This document shows positions 36,898-48,388 of a stretch of 64,000 nucleotides of DNA, piece after piece (position 1 is the stretch's first letter; each line of letters begins with the position of its first letter). Source of the stretch: Ulota crispa (taxonomy: Eukaryota > Streptophyta > Bryopsida > Orthotrichales > Orthotrichaceae); contig OY987244.1 of the NCBI GenBank assembly GCA_963920765.1, positions 14,138,501 to 14,202,500 on the forward strand. Direction: 5' to 3'. The position numbers and the translations under genes are program-made. Below the pieces are notes generated by a model. That model was not told the DNA's origin, ran no database searches, and saw only the letters and a program-made list of their open reading frames with translations.

Positions 36898-39073
36898 ATG
36901 ATCATCGTGACTCATGGCTTCGAACGTTTTGCTGTGACAGTGGATCGAAGACGCGAACGAGGAAGGGGCGGTGACCGTGAGAGAGAAAGAGACAGAGAAA
37001 GAGAAACGGAGAGGGATCGCGACCGAGGAAGAGACAGGGATCGGGAATGGGAGAGGGAGAGGGAAAGGGAGAAAGGACTGGATAGAGAGAGAGAGAGGGA
37101 TAGGGACAGGGACAGAGAAAAGGGACGAATCAGATCGCATACGAGATCCAGGTCTCCTGTCGACAGGCATCGTCGCTCACCATCGCACGATCGGCCACAC
37201 AGAGCGGACGACAGACGGGATAGCAGGAGAGAGAGAGAGAGGAGCAAAGGCAGAGAGAGGAGTCGGGACCGAGAAAGAAGCAGAGATCGCGGTTATGGAG
37301 GAGATGAGAAAGCTTTAGACAAAAGGAGCTCCGAAAGGAGAGACAAACGAGACGGTAGCCATGGACTGGATGGCCAACGGGCAGCGATTGTGGCGGAGTA
37401 TGTAGATGGAATTGCCAGCGAGACTAAGTCTGAGTATGCTGCTGCGCCTGCGGTGGACGAAGATGAGAAGCTTATGAAGAGGCTTGGGATACCGACTGGT
37501 TTTACCACGACAAAGGTGAGCCTATTTCATTATCATTACACTTTATTTTGTGAAAGAAGTAGGCATAGCCTGTGTGTGCTGATATGCATGTAATGATATT
37601 CATAACGCTGATCAGGTCACTCATGTCCTCCACTTCCTGCTCTTAAAGCACATAAGCCTATTACGTTTACTTGTATAGTACACTTTAAAAGTCCTTGTAA
37701 GGTATGTACACCCATAAGCACCACTGTCCCCATAACCGTCACCTCTGAATTCTTGGAAAATCTGTGGAAGTGAATAGATGTAATGACAAGGATGTACAAT
37801 ATGTGAACATGAAATCTTAAAAGTGGTTATGGGTGCAATGGCAATTTGCTCTTTAAAAATTCACAACTTATTCTCACAGTATCCAAATAATACATTCAAA
37901 AGTGGAAACTCATTATTTTTCTGTTCCTAATAGGATCCTATAATTTGCTAGCTGTTTATTGCTACTCATCATGTTCAAAATCCTATGTTCAAAATCCTTA
38001 GTTTGACGCTTATGGGTGTACATACCTTACCAGAAACCAAACAACATCACTGGCAGTGACGTCGTCTATTGATTCAGGGATTTCAGGGTCCGTTAGAAGT
38101 GGATGCCATGCATGTTGTGCCGAAGTAGGAGTGTTTTTTATCAGTAGGAAAAATTTCATGGATACCCCTGAAGTTTGCAATATTTGCATAGATACCCCTG
38201 CTTTTTCAGAAATATGACAAATACCCTTGGACCAAAATTTTCAGGTGTTTGTTTTGTTAGGCATGCCACTTCCCTTCTTCCTTTGTGCGCATGTGGCTTC
38301 TTTATTGTTTCATTGCATTCCCTTCTTCAACATTGGTCATGAAGGAAGTACGAACACAACAAATAAATGCCTAAAAACTTTGATCCAAGGGTTTTTGTGT
38401 AATTTTTGAAAAAGCAGGGGTATCTATGTAAATATTGCAAACTTCAGGGGTATCCATGAAATTTTCCCTTATTAGTATAATGTGGTGTTTTAGTAGCGTC
38501 TTCTGTCATTTCTATCTCAATACTTGAGAGCGGGCCCTTGCAATTTGGGCTGTTGGAATCGTGAACTTGCAGTGATTGCCTTTTCTCACGTTTGTTTGTT
38601 CACCTTGACGAGGTTGCTTAGAGGACTTTCTTAAAGAATCAACTAGTGGTTTAGACCTTTAGATGGACAATCTCAATTTTTAGGCTGTGGTTATCTGCTC
38701 CTCAGTTTTGTTGTGTTCATATTTTGGTCTTTGAGACAGGGCAAATATGTCGTGGATGCTAATCACAGTGCGGTGAAGCTCACTACGAAGCGTACGCCAC
38801 GCCAGTACATGAACAGAAGAGGTAACCGCCGCTTACTTCTCCTATCCTCATGTACATATCTGATGCTATATTGAGGCGTTTCCATATTTGTTCCTTGGAG
38901 TAATATACATTTTCAACTTTGTATTGTTACTGGAGCTGTTGTCCAATGCGCAACGTATTGCTTGTTCTTCTTTCGTGTCTGAGGGCTGTCAGATATTTAG
39001 TAAATTTTTCGTGGGTGTGATGATCATTGCAGGTGGATTTAATAGACCACTTCCTGCCGAGTCTAATAGATGA
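36898..39073 (+). CDS. SNRNP27: U4/U6.U5 tri-snRNP-associated protein SNRNP27 (RY1/SNUT3 family)
   Basis: Exons 36898-37515, 38740-38821 and 39033-39073 give about 246 residues. The first exon is a long RE/RD/RS domain (RERERDRERETERDRD..., SRSPVDRHRRSPSHDRP). It is followed by the signature C-terminal domain: DEDEKLMKRLGIPTGFTTTK, GKYVV, KRTPRQYMNRRGGFNRPL and a last PAESNR. That domain binds in the spliceosomal tri-snRNP near the U6 ACAGAGA/5' splice-site helix in the family. The start is uncertain: ATG 36898 is the last in-frame Met before the RS domain, but an acceptor (gctgtgacag, 36940) suggests that the true start may lie in a leader exon. Intron 1 carries two MITEs. The RS domain is longer than usual. 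Confidence 0.9.
37700..38027. mobile_element. TA-flanked MITE in SNRNP27 intron 1
   Basis: Perfect TIRs AGGTATGTACACCCATAAGC (37700-37719) and its inverse (38008-38027), flanked by TA on both sides (37698-37699, 38028-38029). 328 bp. Confidence 0.88.
38147..38468. mobile_element. Mutator-like MITE, GGGAAAATTTCATGG family, copy 2
   Basis: The 322-bp copy lies in SNRNP27 intron 1, with flanks ttatcagta (38138-38146) and ttattagta (38469-38477), an 8/9 match. TIRs ggaaaaatttcatggatacc and the inverse. Same orientation as copy 1, 2.8 kb away. Confidence 0.9.
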
Positions 39074-40249
39074 GAATCGATTTTCGTTCCCAATGCGGTA
39101 CTTTGCTACTGCCAAGTATTCTTGCTGCGACCACTCTCAGAGGAGCTTTGACAAATCCTGGTTCTGATTTAGTTGGGTGGAGGCACCGCCAACAACCCTT
39201 CGAGCGTCTGGTTGCTTTTTGAAGTTTTGGAGTTTGACTATTTGGAGCTCTTTCATAGACCAGTTTAGCACAGATGTGAACAGTTTTACCTCTTGTCCTT
39301 CATCATCATGAGCACTAGGCAGTGTTACATATAGGAATGATCATTTCACTACTGTAATATATTCCCAGGTGTTAATTTTTTTTTGTGCATACACCGCTTC
39401 AACCAGATGTTTGTACACTGACCTGAACATATTTTCTGAAAAAGAAGATGTAGAGTTACTCAAAGAAGTCTATATTTGGACTTAGGTTTCAATTTGGATG
39501 CTGCAGTTCCAGCTGATTACTCAACTACTCAACTAAAATCATACATTAGGTAATTTTCTGCTACTACAACTGCTGATCTTCCCTACCCTCGAACCAAACA
39601 CTAGATACTGTGAAGCAGGTTCTTTACGCTGAAGGCAATCTTGTTAGAATGTATAATGGTACTATCGATACGCCTGTCGCTGATGATGCTCCTTGTCGTT
39701 TTCAGTTGCAATCAGGCACTTCGTCGACAGTTCGTAGTTCCTTTCCCGTCAAAGTACTACTAAATTAACATAAACATGTTGCAGTTCTTCGTGAGTTTTG
39801 TGCGAGAAAACCTTCGGGGAGCACTATGGAGGATTAAACCATCCCTAATTTACGGTGGATTGTGAGCTCTCCAAGATCGTAAGTGGTATGTGACTGGTGA
39901 TTTTGTTGTGTCTTCTCGATGTTGCCCAGAGTAAGGTTTTGATGTTTATCAGCAGATGGTACAGATGAAGATACGAGAGATGTAAGGAAATTTAGCACGC
40001 TGAAAAATGATTGCACTTTCCAGAAACCAGTGAATTGGAAAGTTAAGTCAGTAGAATAGGCAATCTCATTCCACTCACGACAAAGTGCTGAATATGTGAC
40101 ACTTTGCACAGCATGCAGGACTGAATTCATATCTCCATCTCCTATCCAGATACGGTACATTCACAAAGTAGCAAAAGTCCGTGCAATCAAAACTTGGCTT
40201 CATATGGATTCAACCGTCTTCAGATCGTGCACCCTAAGCTCCTTCATGT
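39074..40249. other. Convergent 3' flanks of SNRNP27 and the AP2 gene
   Basis: Should contain both 3' UTRs. No extra gene is supported. Open frames here have no recognisable domain. Confidence 0.45.
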
Positions 40250-41623
40250 TCAAAGCTCTGTCACATACTGCTGCTCCAACAAATCACGTACAACCTCATC
40301 TTGGAAACATCTTGGACTAGGGGGCACGAGAATTGTGGGAACCGGTGGAGACATGACAGAGCTCATCCACGTGCTCTGGAAACAAGGCTGTGAGGGATTC
40401 GGAGAGTTGGATCGGACAGGTCTAGAAAATTCATCTCCACCAGTCCATTCCTCTGTGATCTGCACGGAGCTGCTGCTGCCCAACCTCCGAGCAAGCGAGA
40501 ACTGATCCGCAGTGGCAGTCTCCAAGTCAGAAGAGGGCAGAGAGGAGGACAGAATGGAAGCTATGGATGCGAGCCACTTCGCTTCCCCCTTCACGAACTT
40601 CAGCTTATCATCCTCGTTGAGTGCTGCTGGCGGTGCAGGCCTCTTTGATAAAATCCGAGGCGAGTCTGCAAAGTTGAGGCAGTCCGGCTTGTTGTAGTGG
40701 TGGTAAGCAGCGTCCACGACGCGGGCAGCTTGTGCTGCAGTCTTGAAGTCTCCGAACGATACTTTGTTCTTACTCCCGGGTGGCTTCATCTCCGCTATCC
40801 ACTTCCTGCGGTTGGAGCGGTACCGGACCCCGTTAAACGGATTTCCCTCTGTAGTGTGTGCTCCCACGTTTGCCGAAGCGAGTTCCATGAAGCAATTCAC
40901 TGAGGTTCGTCCATTTGCCGAAGCTAGTTCCTTGAAGCAGTTCACTGAGGTTCGTCGTTTTTTCCTCTGCAATTGAGCTTTCGGGTTCCGAAGATCCACG
41001 ATGTCACATTGCAGGTGCCACACAACACAAGTGCCTTCCCCTGCCCCGTCAATTCTAAGGAAGCTTGACGCCGAATCCACCCAGTCCGCATACTTTACAG
41101 AGTAGTCGGGGAGGATATTCGGATCTCCACAACCAACTCCGTAGGAACCAAACCTGTTGTAGGAAGTGAGAAAAGATGATCGAAGAGAATAGCGATGGAA
41201 AGAAGAACTTAGGGATGCCACGCTTTGCGTGAGTGGTGCTGGGGCGCAGCTAGCAACCACAGTTGTGATGACGAATTCATTCTGCGAATTCACTGCTTCA
41301 AAGAAAGGCGACGACATGGCCTGTTGTCGGAGATGGTGGAACACGCTCGGCTCGTCCAGGTCCTCGTCTTGGTCACTTTGCCAATCCAGGGCCTCCTGCT
41401 TCGCCACTGAGAGCTCACCTCCGAGTTCACCTCCGAGCTCACCTCCGAGCTGAGTGAGTAGTCGCCTGGCTATGGATGTTGCGCGGTGAATTATCGTCGC
41501 ATGTGCGCTCAGCCTTATAACCTGAAATCGTCTTTCCGTGCTGCCCACAAGCTTGTCTAGATCTCTCTGCACTAGTGGCATGCAATGCTGGCCCAGAGGT
41601 TCGGTGTCGATGGCGAGAGCCAT
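40250..41623 (-). CDS. Intronless protein with one divergent AP2/ERF DNA-binding domain
   Basis: A 457-residue single-exon frame. Start chosen at the first ATG (MALAIDTEPLG); five further upstream codons lack a Met start. The AP2 domain is at about residues 263-320: FNGVRYRSNRRKWIAEMKPP, then VSFGDFKTAAQAARVVDAAY and LNFADSP. These match the YRGVR, W-AE, F-TAEEAA-AYD and LNF positions of the AP2 fold, but with YRS instead of the usual QR-WGKW pattern, and the domain is followed by no second copy. Immediately before it is a 15-residue tandem duplication (RTSVNCFKELASANG / RTSVNCFMELASANV). There are three GGEL units at about 60-71 and an acidic patch (SDQDEDLDEP). It is probably a sequence-specific transcription factor, as in the family; the target is unknown. 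Intronless structure is common in ERF-type genes. Confidence 0.85.
   Translation of the reverse strand: MALAIDTEPLGQHCMPLVQRDLDKLVGSTERRFQVIRLSAHATIIHRATSIARRLLTQLGGELGGELGGELSVAKQEALDWQSDQDEDLDEPSVFHHLRQQAMSSPFFEAVNSQNEFVITTVVASCAPAPLTQSVASLSSSFHRYSLRSSFLTSYNRFGSYGVGCGDPNILPDYSVKYADWVDSASSFLRIDGAGEGTCVVWHLQCDIVDLRNPKAQLQRKKRRTSVNCFKELASANGRTSVNCFMELASANVGAHTTEGNPFNGVRYRSNRRKWIAEMKPPGSKNKVSFGDFKTAAQAARVVDAAYHHYNKPDCLNFADSPRILSKRPAPPAALNEDDKLKFVKGEAKWLASIASILSSSLPSSDLETATADQFSLARRLGSSSSVQITEEWTGGDEFSRPVRSNSPNPSQPCFQSTWMSSVMSPPVPTILVPPSPRCFQDEVVRDLLEQQYVTEL
40865..40954 (-). repeat. 45-bp tandem duplication inside the AP2 gene
   Basis: Two 45-nt units (40910-40954 and 40865-40909) encode the RTSVNCF(K/M)ELASAN repeats. 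On the plus strand, cagttcactgaggttcgtcg and caattcactgaggttcgtcc mark the units. Frame is preserved. Confidence 0.9.
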
Positions 41624-43937
41624 GGCTGGGGGATCCAAAACTCACCACAGCTGCTCCTGCTCCTGCTGCTCCTGCTAATGCTCCTGCTGCTGGTGGACAC
41701 TCAATTGCAATCCAGCGTGCAAGCATGTGATCCGAGAGCTAGGACTTTTATGTGATTTCGTATCAGACTGCAGGAGTCACGCCGGAGGAGTAACGCAGTT
41801 TACATCCTCTCGTATTGAACATCCATGAAGTACATATGTCCTTGAACGTCACCAGTTTGGGGGATTTGCAGTCCGTCGACAATACAAGTGGTACAGACTT
41901 TGCAGGTCTTTCAGTGTTGATTGGGGGATGTCGCTGTAAAATATTTTATATCTGTAGGAGCGTGATTTGTGGAAGATGTACTGAGCCTTGACGAGATCAC
42001 TTTGGTGGTGGGTATAAGGGCCATTTCTGTTGAAATCGAGTGTTTTTATATGATTTTCTTGGTATAATTTGAAAGTCATTAGCAAAATTATGAACCCAAT
42101 AGATGCCCCCTCCAAACCTTATTCAAAGACCTCAATAAAGGATTCAACCCCTAAGCGCACATGCCATTTTCACCAAAATCAGGGTTTTGGGAGACTTACA
42201 ACTTTGATGCATCCTATCTCAGTCACAACTTTGATGTATCCTATCTCATCAGATGATCCACAAAAAGGACCATGAAAATAGTGGAGCACCTCCTTAGAAT
42301 ATGGTTTGCAAAATTTTGGGAACAATTGACCATGGGAGATGGGAAATTATAACATTTGATCAAACAACATGTGACAACAAAATCTCATTTTTTGGTAGGT
42401 AGTTGCTTTTTGATGATTTTTATAAAATTCTACAAGCCCCTAATTCATCTCAAAGTTTGTGAGCAGCAAGATTAGATGTGATTGCACACTTGTAAATTAT
42501 TGAAGGTTATACTTCTTTTTATGTCAAGTTTTAGGGCTTCAAATTGCTATTGCACAATAAACAATGACTAGCACAATTGGTGACAGTTGCCATAAGAAGC
42601 CATTAGAGGAAAAATGAGCTCAAAAGAAGGCCCCTATGGGAAGTGGTTGGAGGGGTCTAAAGCATTTAAATGTAATGTCCATTTTCAAATAAAGAGACTA
42701 ACACCCTATACCTGCTTACAAGTACTTCATGAGAGTAAGATTTTTTTACAATATCATATGCTTTTTGTTTGATGGGTGTCCTAGTTTGATTGAGAATTCT
42801 AGTCCTAGTTTATTCTTGTGTCCCACTAAAGGTCCTTGCATTTGTCATTATCATGCTATAATATTGTTTTCCATCATCAATCCTTTTGTTATAAACCATG
42901 GTACATTTAAGTACTTCACACAAGGTAGAGACACTTGTGTAGGTACCTTACCTATGCTTCTCCTACCTCAATAAATAGAGTGGTTTGTCAAGGTGTAGGG
43001 GCCTTCTCTTGAGCTCATTTTTCCTCTAATGTGTCTAGAACATGCTTGAATCCTTGCCAACAAATTTCCCACTACCACAAAGCACACACAAGGAAGCTCA
43101 ATTGCAAGGAATATTGACCACTTGCAGCTTGTAAAATGTTGCTTGCCACCCCGCCCTATATGGTGTTTCACACAATCAAATCTCTTATAGCACTTGTACA
43201 ACATTCGGCTTTCCTTGCCATCACTCCATAGGCAAGGACAACTTGAATGCCTTCATAATTGTAGTTTATAGCAAGATCAGAAAATTAGATCCACTACCTC
43301 AAACAAGGCTTTGAAATCATGGGAGGCTAGATTTGAGGTGTTGGGGTGCTCAAGAGTTAATTTGTATTTTGAGAGACAAAACATATCTTACAACCTACTT
43401 TTCCCAATCCAAAGCTTTGTGTGCAATACTAGAATAATGGCTAAGAGTCTTGGGTTTCAATGGAAACAAGGCAATCATTCAATCATGATGGTGCACAGCA
43501 CCAAAAATTTATAAAAAAAATAGTGGCACAGTACTTGATTATATCAACTCAAGTTTGGATACCATATTAAATCCATGCTTTTGTAGCACTTAGTACTTCT
43601 ACAATAGATAACATCATACAAGGTACGTAGCAAAACAATCGACACTTCACACACACTTCTAATGTACCTGGCCTAGGCTCAATACATTTTAAGAAAATCA
43701 CAAATTGAGGGACACTTGGAGGGTTCATAATTTTGCTAAAGTGGCAAGTTCTAAGCCACTGTGAATAAGTAGATGCCTCATCTTCATTCAAAGATTGGTG
43801 GCTATATGTAGCTAGCAAAGTCGTTGGTACGCTATTTACAAATAAACTTGGTAAAATTGTATTACTTGATAAATTGTTTTTGGTAACAACCTTTTGTAGA
43901 GGGGTTGTGGACTAAGGTAGGAGGCTCAAACTTCATT
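41624..43937. other. AP2 5' flank and AT-rich spacer
   Basis: The first 150 bp should hold the AP2 promoter/leader and include a run of GCTCCTG-type repeats at about 41650-41695. No gene was recognised beyond it; some motifs (aacccctaagcg at about 42146) hint at TTAA-element fragments. Confidence 0.4.
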
Positions 43938-44055
43938 AGGGCATTAAAACCGCTCACCTCCCCAAATGAACTTTGTTGGTACATGTTTTTATTCATAGCC
44001 TTTCAGTAATGTACAATGCAAATACATTTGAGGAGGTGGGCGGTTTTAGAGCCCT
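43938..44055. repeat. 118-bp hairpin element
   Basis: Left agggcattaaaaccgctcac then ctccccaaatg; right catttgaggaggtgggcggt then tttagagccct. Arms of about 31 bp with a few mismatches. Confidence 0.75.
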
Positions 44056-44265
44056 ATGGCCTTTCCACTTCAAAATTTCATAACTAATTCCATAAAGCTC
44101 CAAAACATATGAAACAACTTTGGTTTGATGCCAATTCCTCTTGTCTTTCAAGTTAAATTTATTGAAAACTATTTCAAGAAGTTCCACCTCCCCAAAATTT
44201 AGTTTCAACCCTTAGATGGTTGGTTTATGAGCTTCTTACCTTATTGCTAATGGTTATGAGGAATG

Positions 44266-45537
44266 TTAGAGCATCTCTAGTGTTGCACTTCAAACTTGAC
44301 ACTTCAAGAGATTACATCTTTAAAAGGCCCTCAATTTTTTTGTTCTCCAACCTTGCACTTCAAATGAGCCTCATAAATAGTCATTTAACCATTCATCTAG
44401 AACACATATTCATTGATTTGGGAAGAAAACTAATTTTGGGACTTTTGGGTTTTGTGTTCTTGAAAAACTATTTAGTAAATTTTTTATTGAGAACGTAAAA
44501 ACTCAAAAGTCCCAAAATTGACTTTTTCCCAAATTAATAAATTTTGTGTTCAAAGGGAATACAGGATAGAGTTCACTAAACTTAAGATAAATTGTTTTGA
44601 AGAACCATTGCTTTCACACACTAGAATGGAGTGTCATGAGAAAGTTTTAAAAGGAGCATGTATTACAAACTTTTTTAATTCACGTTTTTTCATAAATTAA
44701 CAAATTAGCCTAATTTAAGCTCATCATGAAAGTTAATTTGTGATTTTTTCATAAATTAACAAACTTATTTTTTATATGCGCATATTTGATATCATATTAA
44801 CTATGACAAAGCATTAAATTGCTTGCGCTACAACTAGCGTTGTTCTTTTGGGCAAGTTGAGGCTGTCAAACAGCACAAATGGGCAGAAAACTCAAATTAG
44901 ACAGGTGGACACGTTCATTTGCTCATGTTTTTTAGGGAATTTTTGGGGTTTTTGACCTAAATATGGAAGAATCAAATAATAATTTTTCATTTTTATTACG
45001 TGATATGGCTTTGAATCCACATTTTGACTTCATGTTGGCAACAATGAGTGTCACTAGCATATACAAAGTAAGTTTTTTTTTTTATCATTTTGCATCATTT
45101 TTTAAAGTCAACTATGAGTTGATTTCACCAAACCGTTGATGGACCATGACCTCAATCAAGCACTTTGGGCGTAAGGGTGGGCAAGCAGACGGGCATCCTA
45201 ATATGACAACCATGAGTGCAACACCCCCTCAAGTGAGAGATTAGTCAACAATTTACAATGCTCATCTTTTGAAAATTTAAAAATAGAGAAGTTGGATTCA
45301 AGTGTGGCCATGTTAAGGAACATAATAATCATGCTGCTACAAAAGTTGCATAGTGATTACCATGTGGCATATGCTAAGTGCAAACTTTTTTGTAGGGAAC
45401 TAGTGGGCTTAATTTGTGCACATTGTTGAGGGTTAATTTGTTAATTTTTATTTAGAAAACATATATTAAAGAGATCTCACCTATTATCCATGCTTGAAAT
45501 GTGCCAAGCCTTGAGAAGGCAACACTGGAGATGCTAA
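44266..45537. mobile_element. Possible MITE/foldback with TTAGAGCATCTCTAG ends
   Basis: Left ttagagcatctctagtgttg and right caacactggagatgctaa are inverted. Inside, 44402-44548 forms a second hairpin (ttttgggacttttgggtttt against aaaactcaaaagtcccaaaa). No coding region. The target duplication is not clear because a TTAA element adjoins on the right. Confidence 0.55.
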
Positions 45538-45540
45538 TAA

Positions 45541-46452
45541 CCCCTAAAGGACCAAGCAAAGTTTTTACCAAAAACTCTTCAAATCTGCCATTTTTAGAGC
45601 ATCAACCAAAATTGAAAACAAAAACATTTTTATGCATATGTGACAGCAGGATCTTGTAGAAGAATGGTTTTAGAAGATGTGGGAAAAATTTCAGAGTTTT
45701 CCACCGCGTGGATTGGAAGTTAGAATTGTTTGAATATTCAAAAACATCTTGTGAAAAATTGGATAGCTACCCTTCAAAAGGTGAAATTCTTAAGGAAAAA
45801 AGGCCATGTGGGTGGTGCTTCTCTAAATTCCTTATTCCACCTAAGTAAAGCACATGTCAAAAAAGTTTCAAATCATTTGGAGTTGTATAACATATGGAAA
45901 AAAATAGTAAGTAAAAAGAAGTAGAGATTGATTCAAAACACAAAATTGTTAAGAATTTAATTAGGGAAATGAAAAATGCCAATCACAATGGTCATAATGT
46001 TGTCATAAACAATCTTCATCCTTTGATTTCGTTTTTTTTCCAAAATGTTGAGAATTGAGTAAAATAAAGGACTTTAGAGTTTATTTTGGAGTAGTGAATC
46101 CATAATTGCCCGCAAACAAAAACCCCTCATAACTTTCATCTTGTTGATCCAAATGGAATGGTTTGAAGCTTCCTACATTCACATATATCTCCTAAACCCA
46201 TTTAAAAAAATTATTTTTGGAAAAAGTGATTTTTAAAAATCTGCCCAAGCTGCTTGATGAACTTAAAACCAACATATTTGGCCTTAACTTTTCACTCATA
46301 ATTCCAAATGTCATGAAATTTAGTGCATATGAAAGATAAACCTTGTCCCCACATTTTGTTAAAATTTCAGCCTAAAATATGAAAAGCCCCAATCACGTGT
46401 ACCTGCCCAAAATTGTTATGCTTCTAAAAAAGGTAGTCTGGTCCTTTAGGGG
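45541..46452. mobile_element. TTAA-type element, 912 bp, reference copy
   Basis: Left CCCCTAAAGGACCAAGC after ATAA (changed TTAA); right tggtcctttagggg followed by TTAA (46453-46456). It is homologous in reverse to 31976-33236. No frame longer than 64 residues, so non-autonomous. Confidence 0.85.
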
Positions 46453-46456
46453 TTAA

Positions 46457-46836
46457 CACTTGGTGTTAGTCTGTTAGGACTTAGGAGAAGTATTAACAAA
46501 GTGAACCTTGTCCTAAAGTTCACCCAAATTTATTCATAACAATCTTTTCAACAACATTCCTTTGAGCAAGCAAGAACATGGGAATGCTATTTCATGAGTG
46601 TGGATCCATGAGTAGTGAGCTATGAGTAGGGATTTTTTTGTCAAAATAATAAATTTCAATTGTAATTGTGTACATAGGGTCCTATAGTTGTGCATTTTAA
46701 ACTATCATTTCTTGGAAAACATGTTTTTTAATTTATTTCATTGATTTTGAGTTGAGAATATGTTCCTACTCACAAAATCATGAATCCCTGCTCATGGATG
46801 ATGGCTCACCATTTTATGCTCACCAAATAGCATTGT
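46457..46836. repeat. Repeat-derived spacer shared with 55.1-55.3 kb
   Basis: The phrases gtgcattttaaactatcatt, ttgattttgagttgagaata and ggctcaccattttatgctca recur as gtgtattttaaacttttatc, taattttgagcttaaaatca and gctcaccatttttcgctcac near 55195-55320. A dispersed repeat, class unknown. Confidence 0.5.
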
Positions 46837-47258
46837 TTAGGGCATCATCAACCTGTACACCAAGATTGGGAATTGGCTGCTTTTGCACTGCTCTTTGTCT
46901 CGTAAGTTTGCAATCCCTTTCACCAAACAAATCCTCCCAACCTTAATGCAATTTCCATTGCAAATCTAGACACAAGAGAAGACATTTGCAAGCACTTACA
47001 AATTGTTGCCAAGAAGTAGCAAACTGGAGCAAGCAATGTCATTGTAGCAACAAACGCAATGCTTCTCCCATGGCACTAGAAAACAATCCAATTACTGTCA
47101 GAGGAGGTCATTTTGATACAACCATCTCCTAGTTGTGCGTTGCGTTGGAGTGCTATAAAAATACCTCATTCTCCACACAACTGGCCCGTACAACTGGCCC
47201 GCACCAAGAGACATGAAGTTACAGTCCCATTCCCTGTCTTCTGTTGATGATGCTCTAA
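46837..47258. mobile_element. Possible MITE with TTAGGGCATCATCAA ends
   Basis: Left ttagggcatcatcaacctgt; right ttgatgatgctctaa. Part of the interior (ggagtgctataaaaatacct) recurs as ggagccctaaaaatacctaa at about 61975. Target duplication not seen. Confidence 0.6.
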
Positions 47259-47950
47259 CAAATCGATCTAGAAGCGAGGAGCCAAGCAACGGGGCCTAGC
47301 ATGGAGTCAAAAGAACCCCCTTCTCCGGTTCTCTCTCATTGCACTTTTCAACACTAAATCATTTTAGAGATCATACTCCCACAGTCCCACGAAGTAAAAC
47401 ACAATCTTGAAGCAGTCGAAGGAATCTCACCTAAAGTGACGCATGCCGAACAGAGCGATACTCCGAAAGGTGGACCCACAAATGCAAACACCTATCTTAG
47501 TGGAAATAAGTCAAAAAACTAATATTTCCCGTCGCTGCTCTTTTGTATGGTACAAGTTCTCATCTATCTAACTATTACAAAAAGCAGCTAAACAGCTGAT
47601 GCAGCACCAATACCTCAAACAAGTTTCTAGACAACCTCGTAAGTAGAACTATCCTCTACACACTCTTCATCTGCAATGACCTTAATTACAACCTTATTAC
47701 TCGAACTATCTTCAGCAAATCCTTCGCTTAAAATGACCGGTTGTTCTTCTTGCGTCCAATTCTACTAACAAGGAAACAAGGAAACCTTTGTCACCACTAG
47801 GAAGAGTGAGAGGGCCCTAAGTGGAAAAGCCTGCCAGCAAGCCATATCTACAAGCCCACAACTTCACTAAACCAGTCTCCGAACTTATAGATCCATCGGA
47901 CATAGATTGCTGGGAGCATGACTTCAGAAAAGGGTTCAGAAAATAGCCGA
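47259..47950. other. 3' flank of the Ser-rich gene
   Basis: Probable 3' UTR for the minus-strand gene at 47951-48388. No other gene recognised. Confidence 0.4.
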
Positions 47951-48388
47951 TCAAGCACAGGTGCTGGGTGGGTTCGCAAATGGCTGTTCCTTCTCCGGCT
48001 CCTTGTTGACAGGACTCCTGGCGTTGGGCGTCACAGTAGCGTAATCCCCTGCACCGGAGCCGTTAAAGCTACCGCCGTAGAACGACGACGTGCCCGCCAA
48101 GTCGGCTCCCGTGGCAACGTCGTTCATCAGCTTCACGTAGCTGTCGCGCAGCCTCGACAGAATGCGCAGAGTCGACTTCCCTTTCGACGAGGACGACGAG
48201 GGCTGGAGTCTGGAGTTGCAAGTTTGCGCCACGTGGATGGCGAGCTCGCAGTGCTCTAACACGGGCTCCAGCGCACTGCATCGTTTCGCTCTTTGACAGG
48301 AGTACTTCGACGACGACGACGACGACTTCCCATTCGAGTTCCTCCGACTCTGCTCCGTGCACGACTCCCTATCTGCCTGTCCTTGCAT
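47951..48388 (-). CDS. Small Ser-rich intronless protein, function unknown
   Basis: A 145-residue frame starting MQGQADRESC. The N-terminal third is basic and Ser-rich with poly-Ser encoded by a TCG/TCC repeat. The middle is helical (ALEPVLEHCELAIHVAQTCN), followed by a second Ser run and the segment STLRILSRLRDSYVKLMNDV, then GSFYGGSF and a Pro-rich tail. The LRDxYVxxMND pattern recalls small Ser-rich land-plant proteins of unknown function; I cannot name the family. GC content and codon use stand out from the AT-rich surroundings, and a TATA-like box lies upstream, supporting a real gene. It has no signal peptide or membrane segment. Confidence 0.7.
   Translation of the reverse strand: MQGQADRESCTEQSRRNSNGKSSSSSSKYSCQRAKRCSALEPVLEHCELAIHVAQTCNSRLQPSSSSSKGKSTLRILSRLRDSYVKLMNDVATGADLAGTSSFYGGSFNGSGAGDYATVTPNARSPVNKEPEKEQPFANPPSTCA
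48284..48328. repeat. GAC/GTC trinucleotide run coding for poly-Ser
   Basis: cgacgacgacgacgac on the plus strand encodes consecutive Ser on the minus strand. A second, shorter run is near 48185-48200. Confidence 0.8.

Noticed and set aside
36912-37247. Minus-strand Ser/Leu-rich frames opposite the SNRNP27 RS domain
   Set aside because: They are the mirror of an Arg/Glu repeat tract and not independent genes.
41439-41726. Second minus-strand frame over the AP2 start region
   Set aside because: Different frame from the AP2 protein; Ala/Gly-rich translation from a GC-rich repeat.
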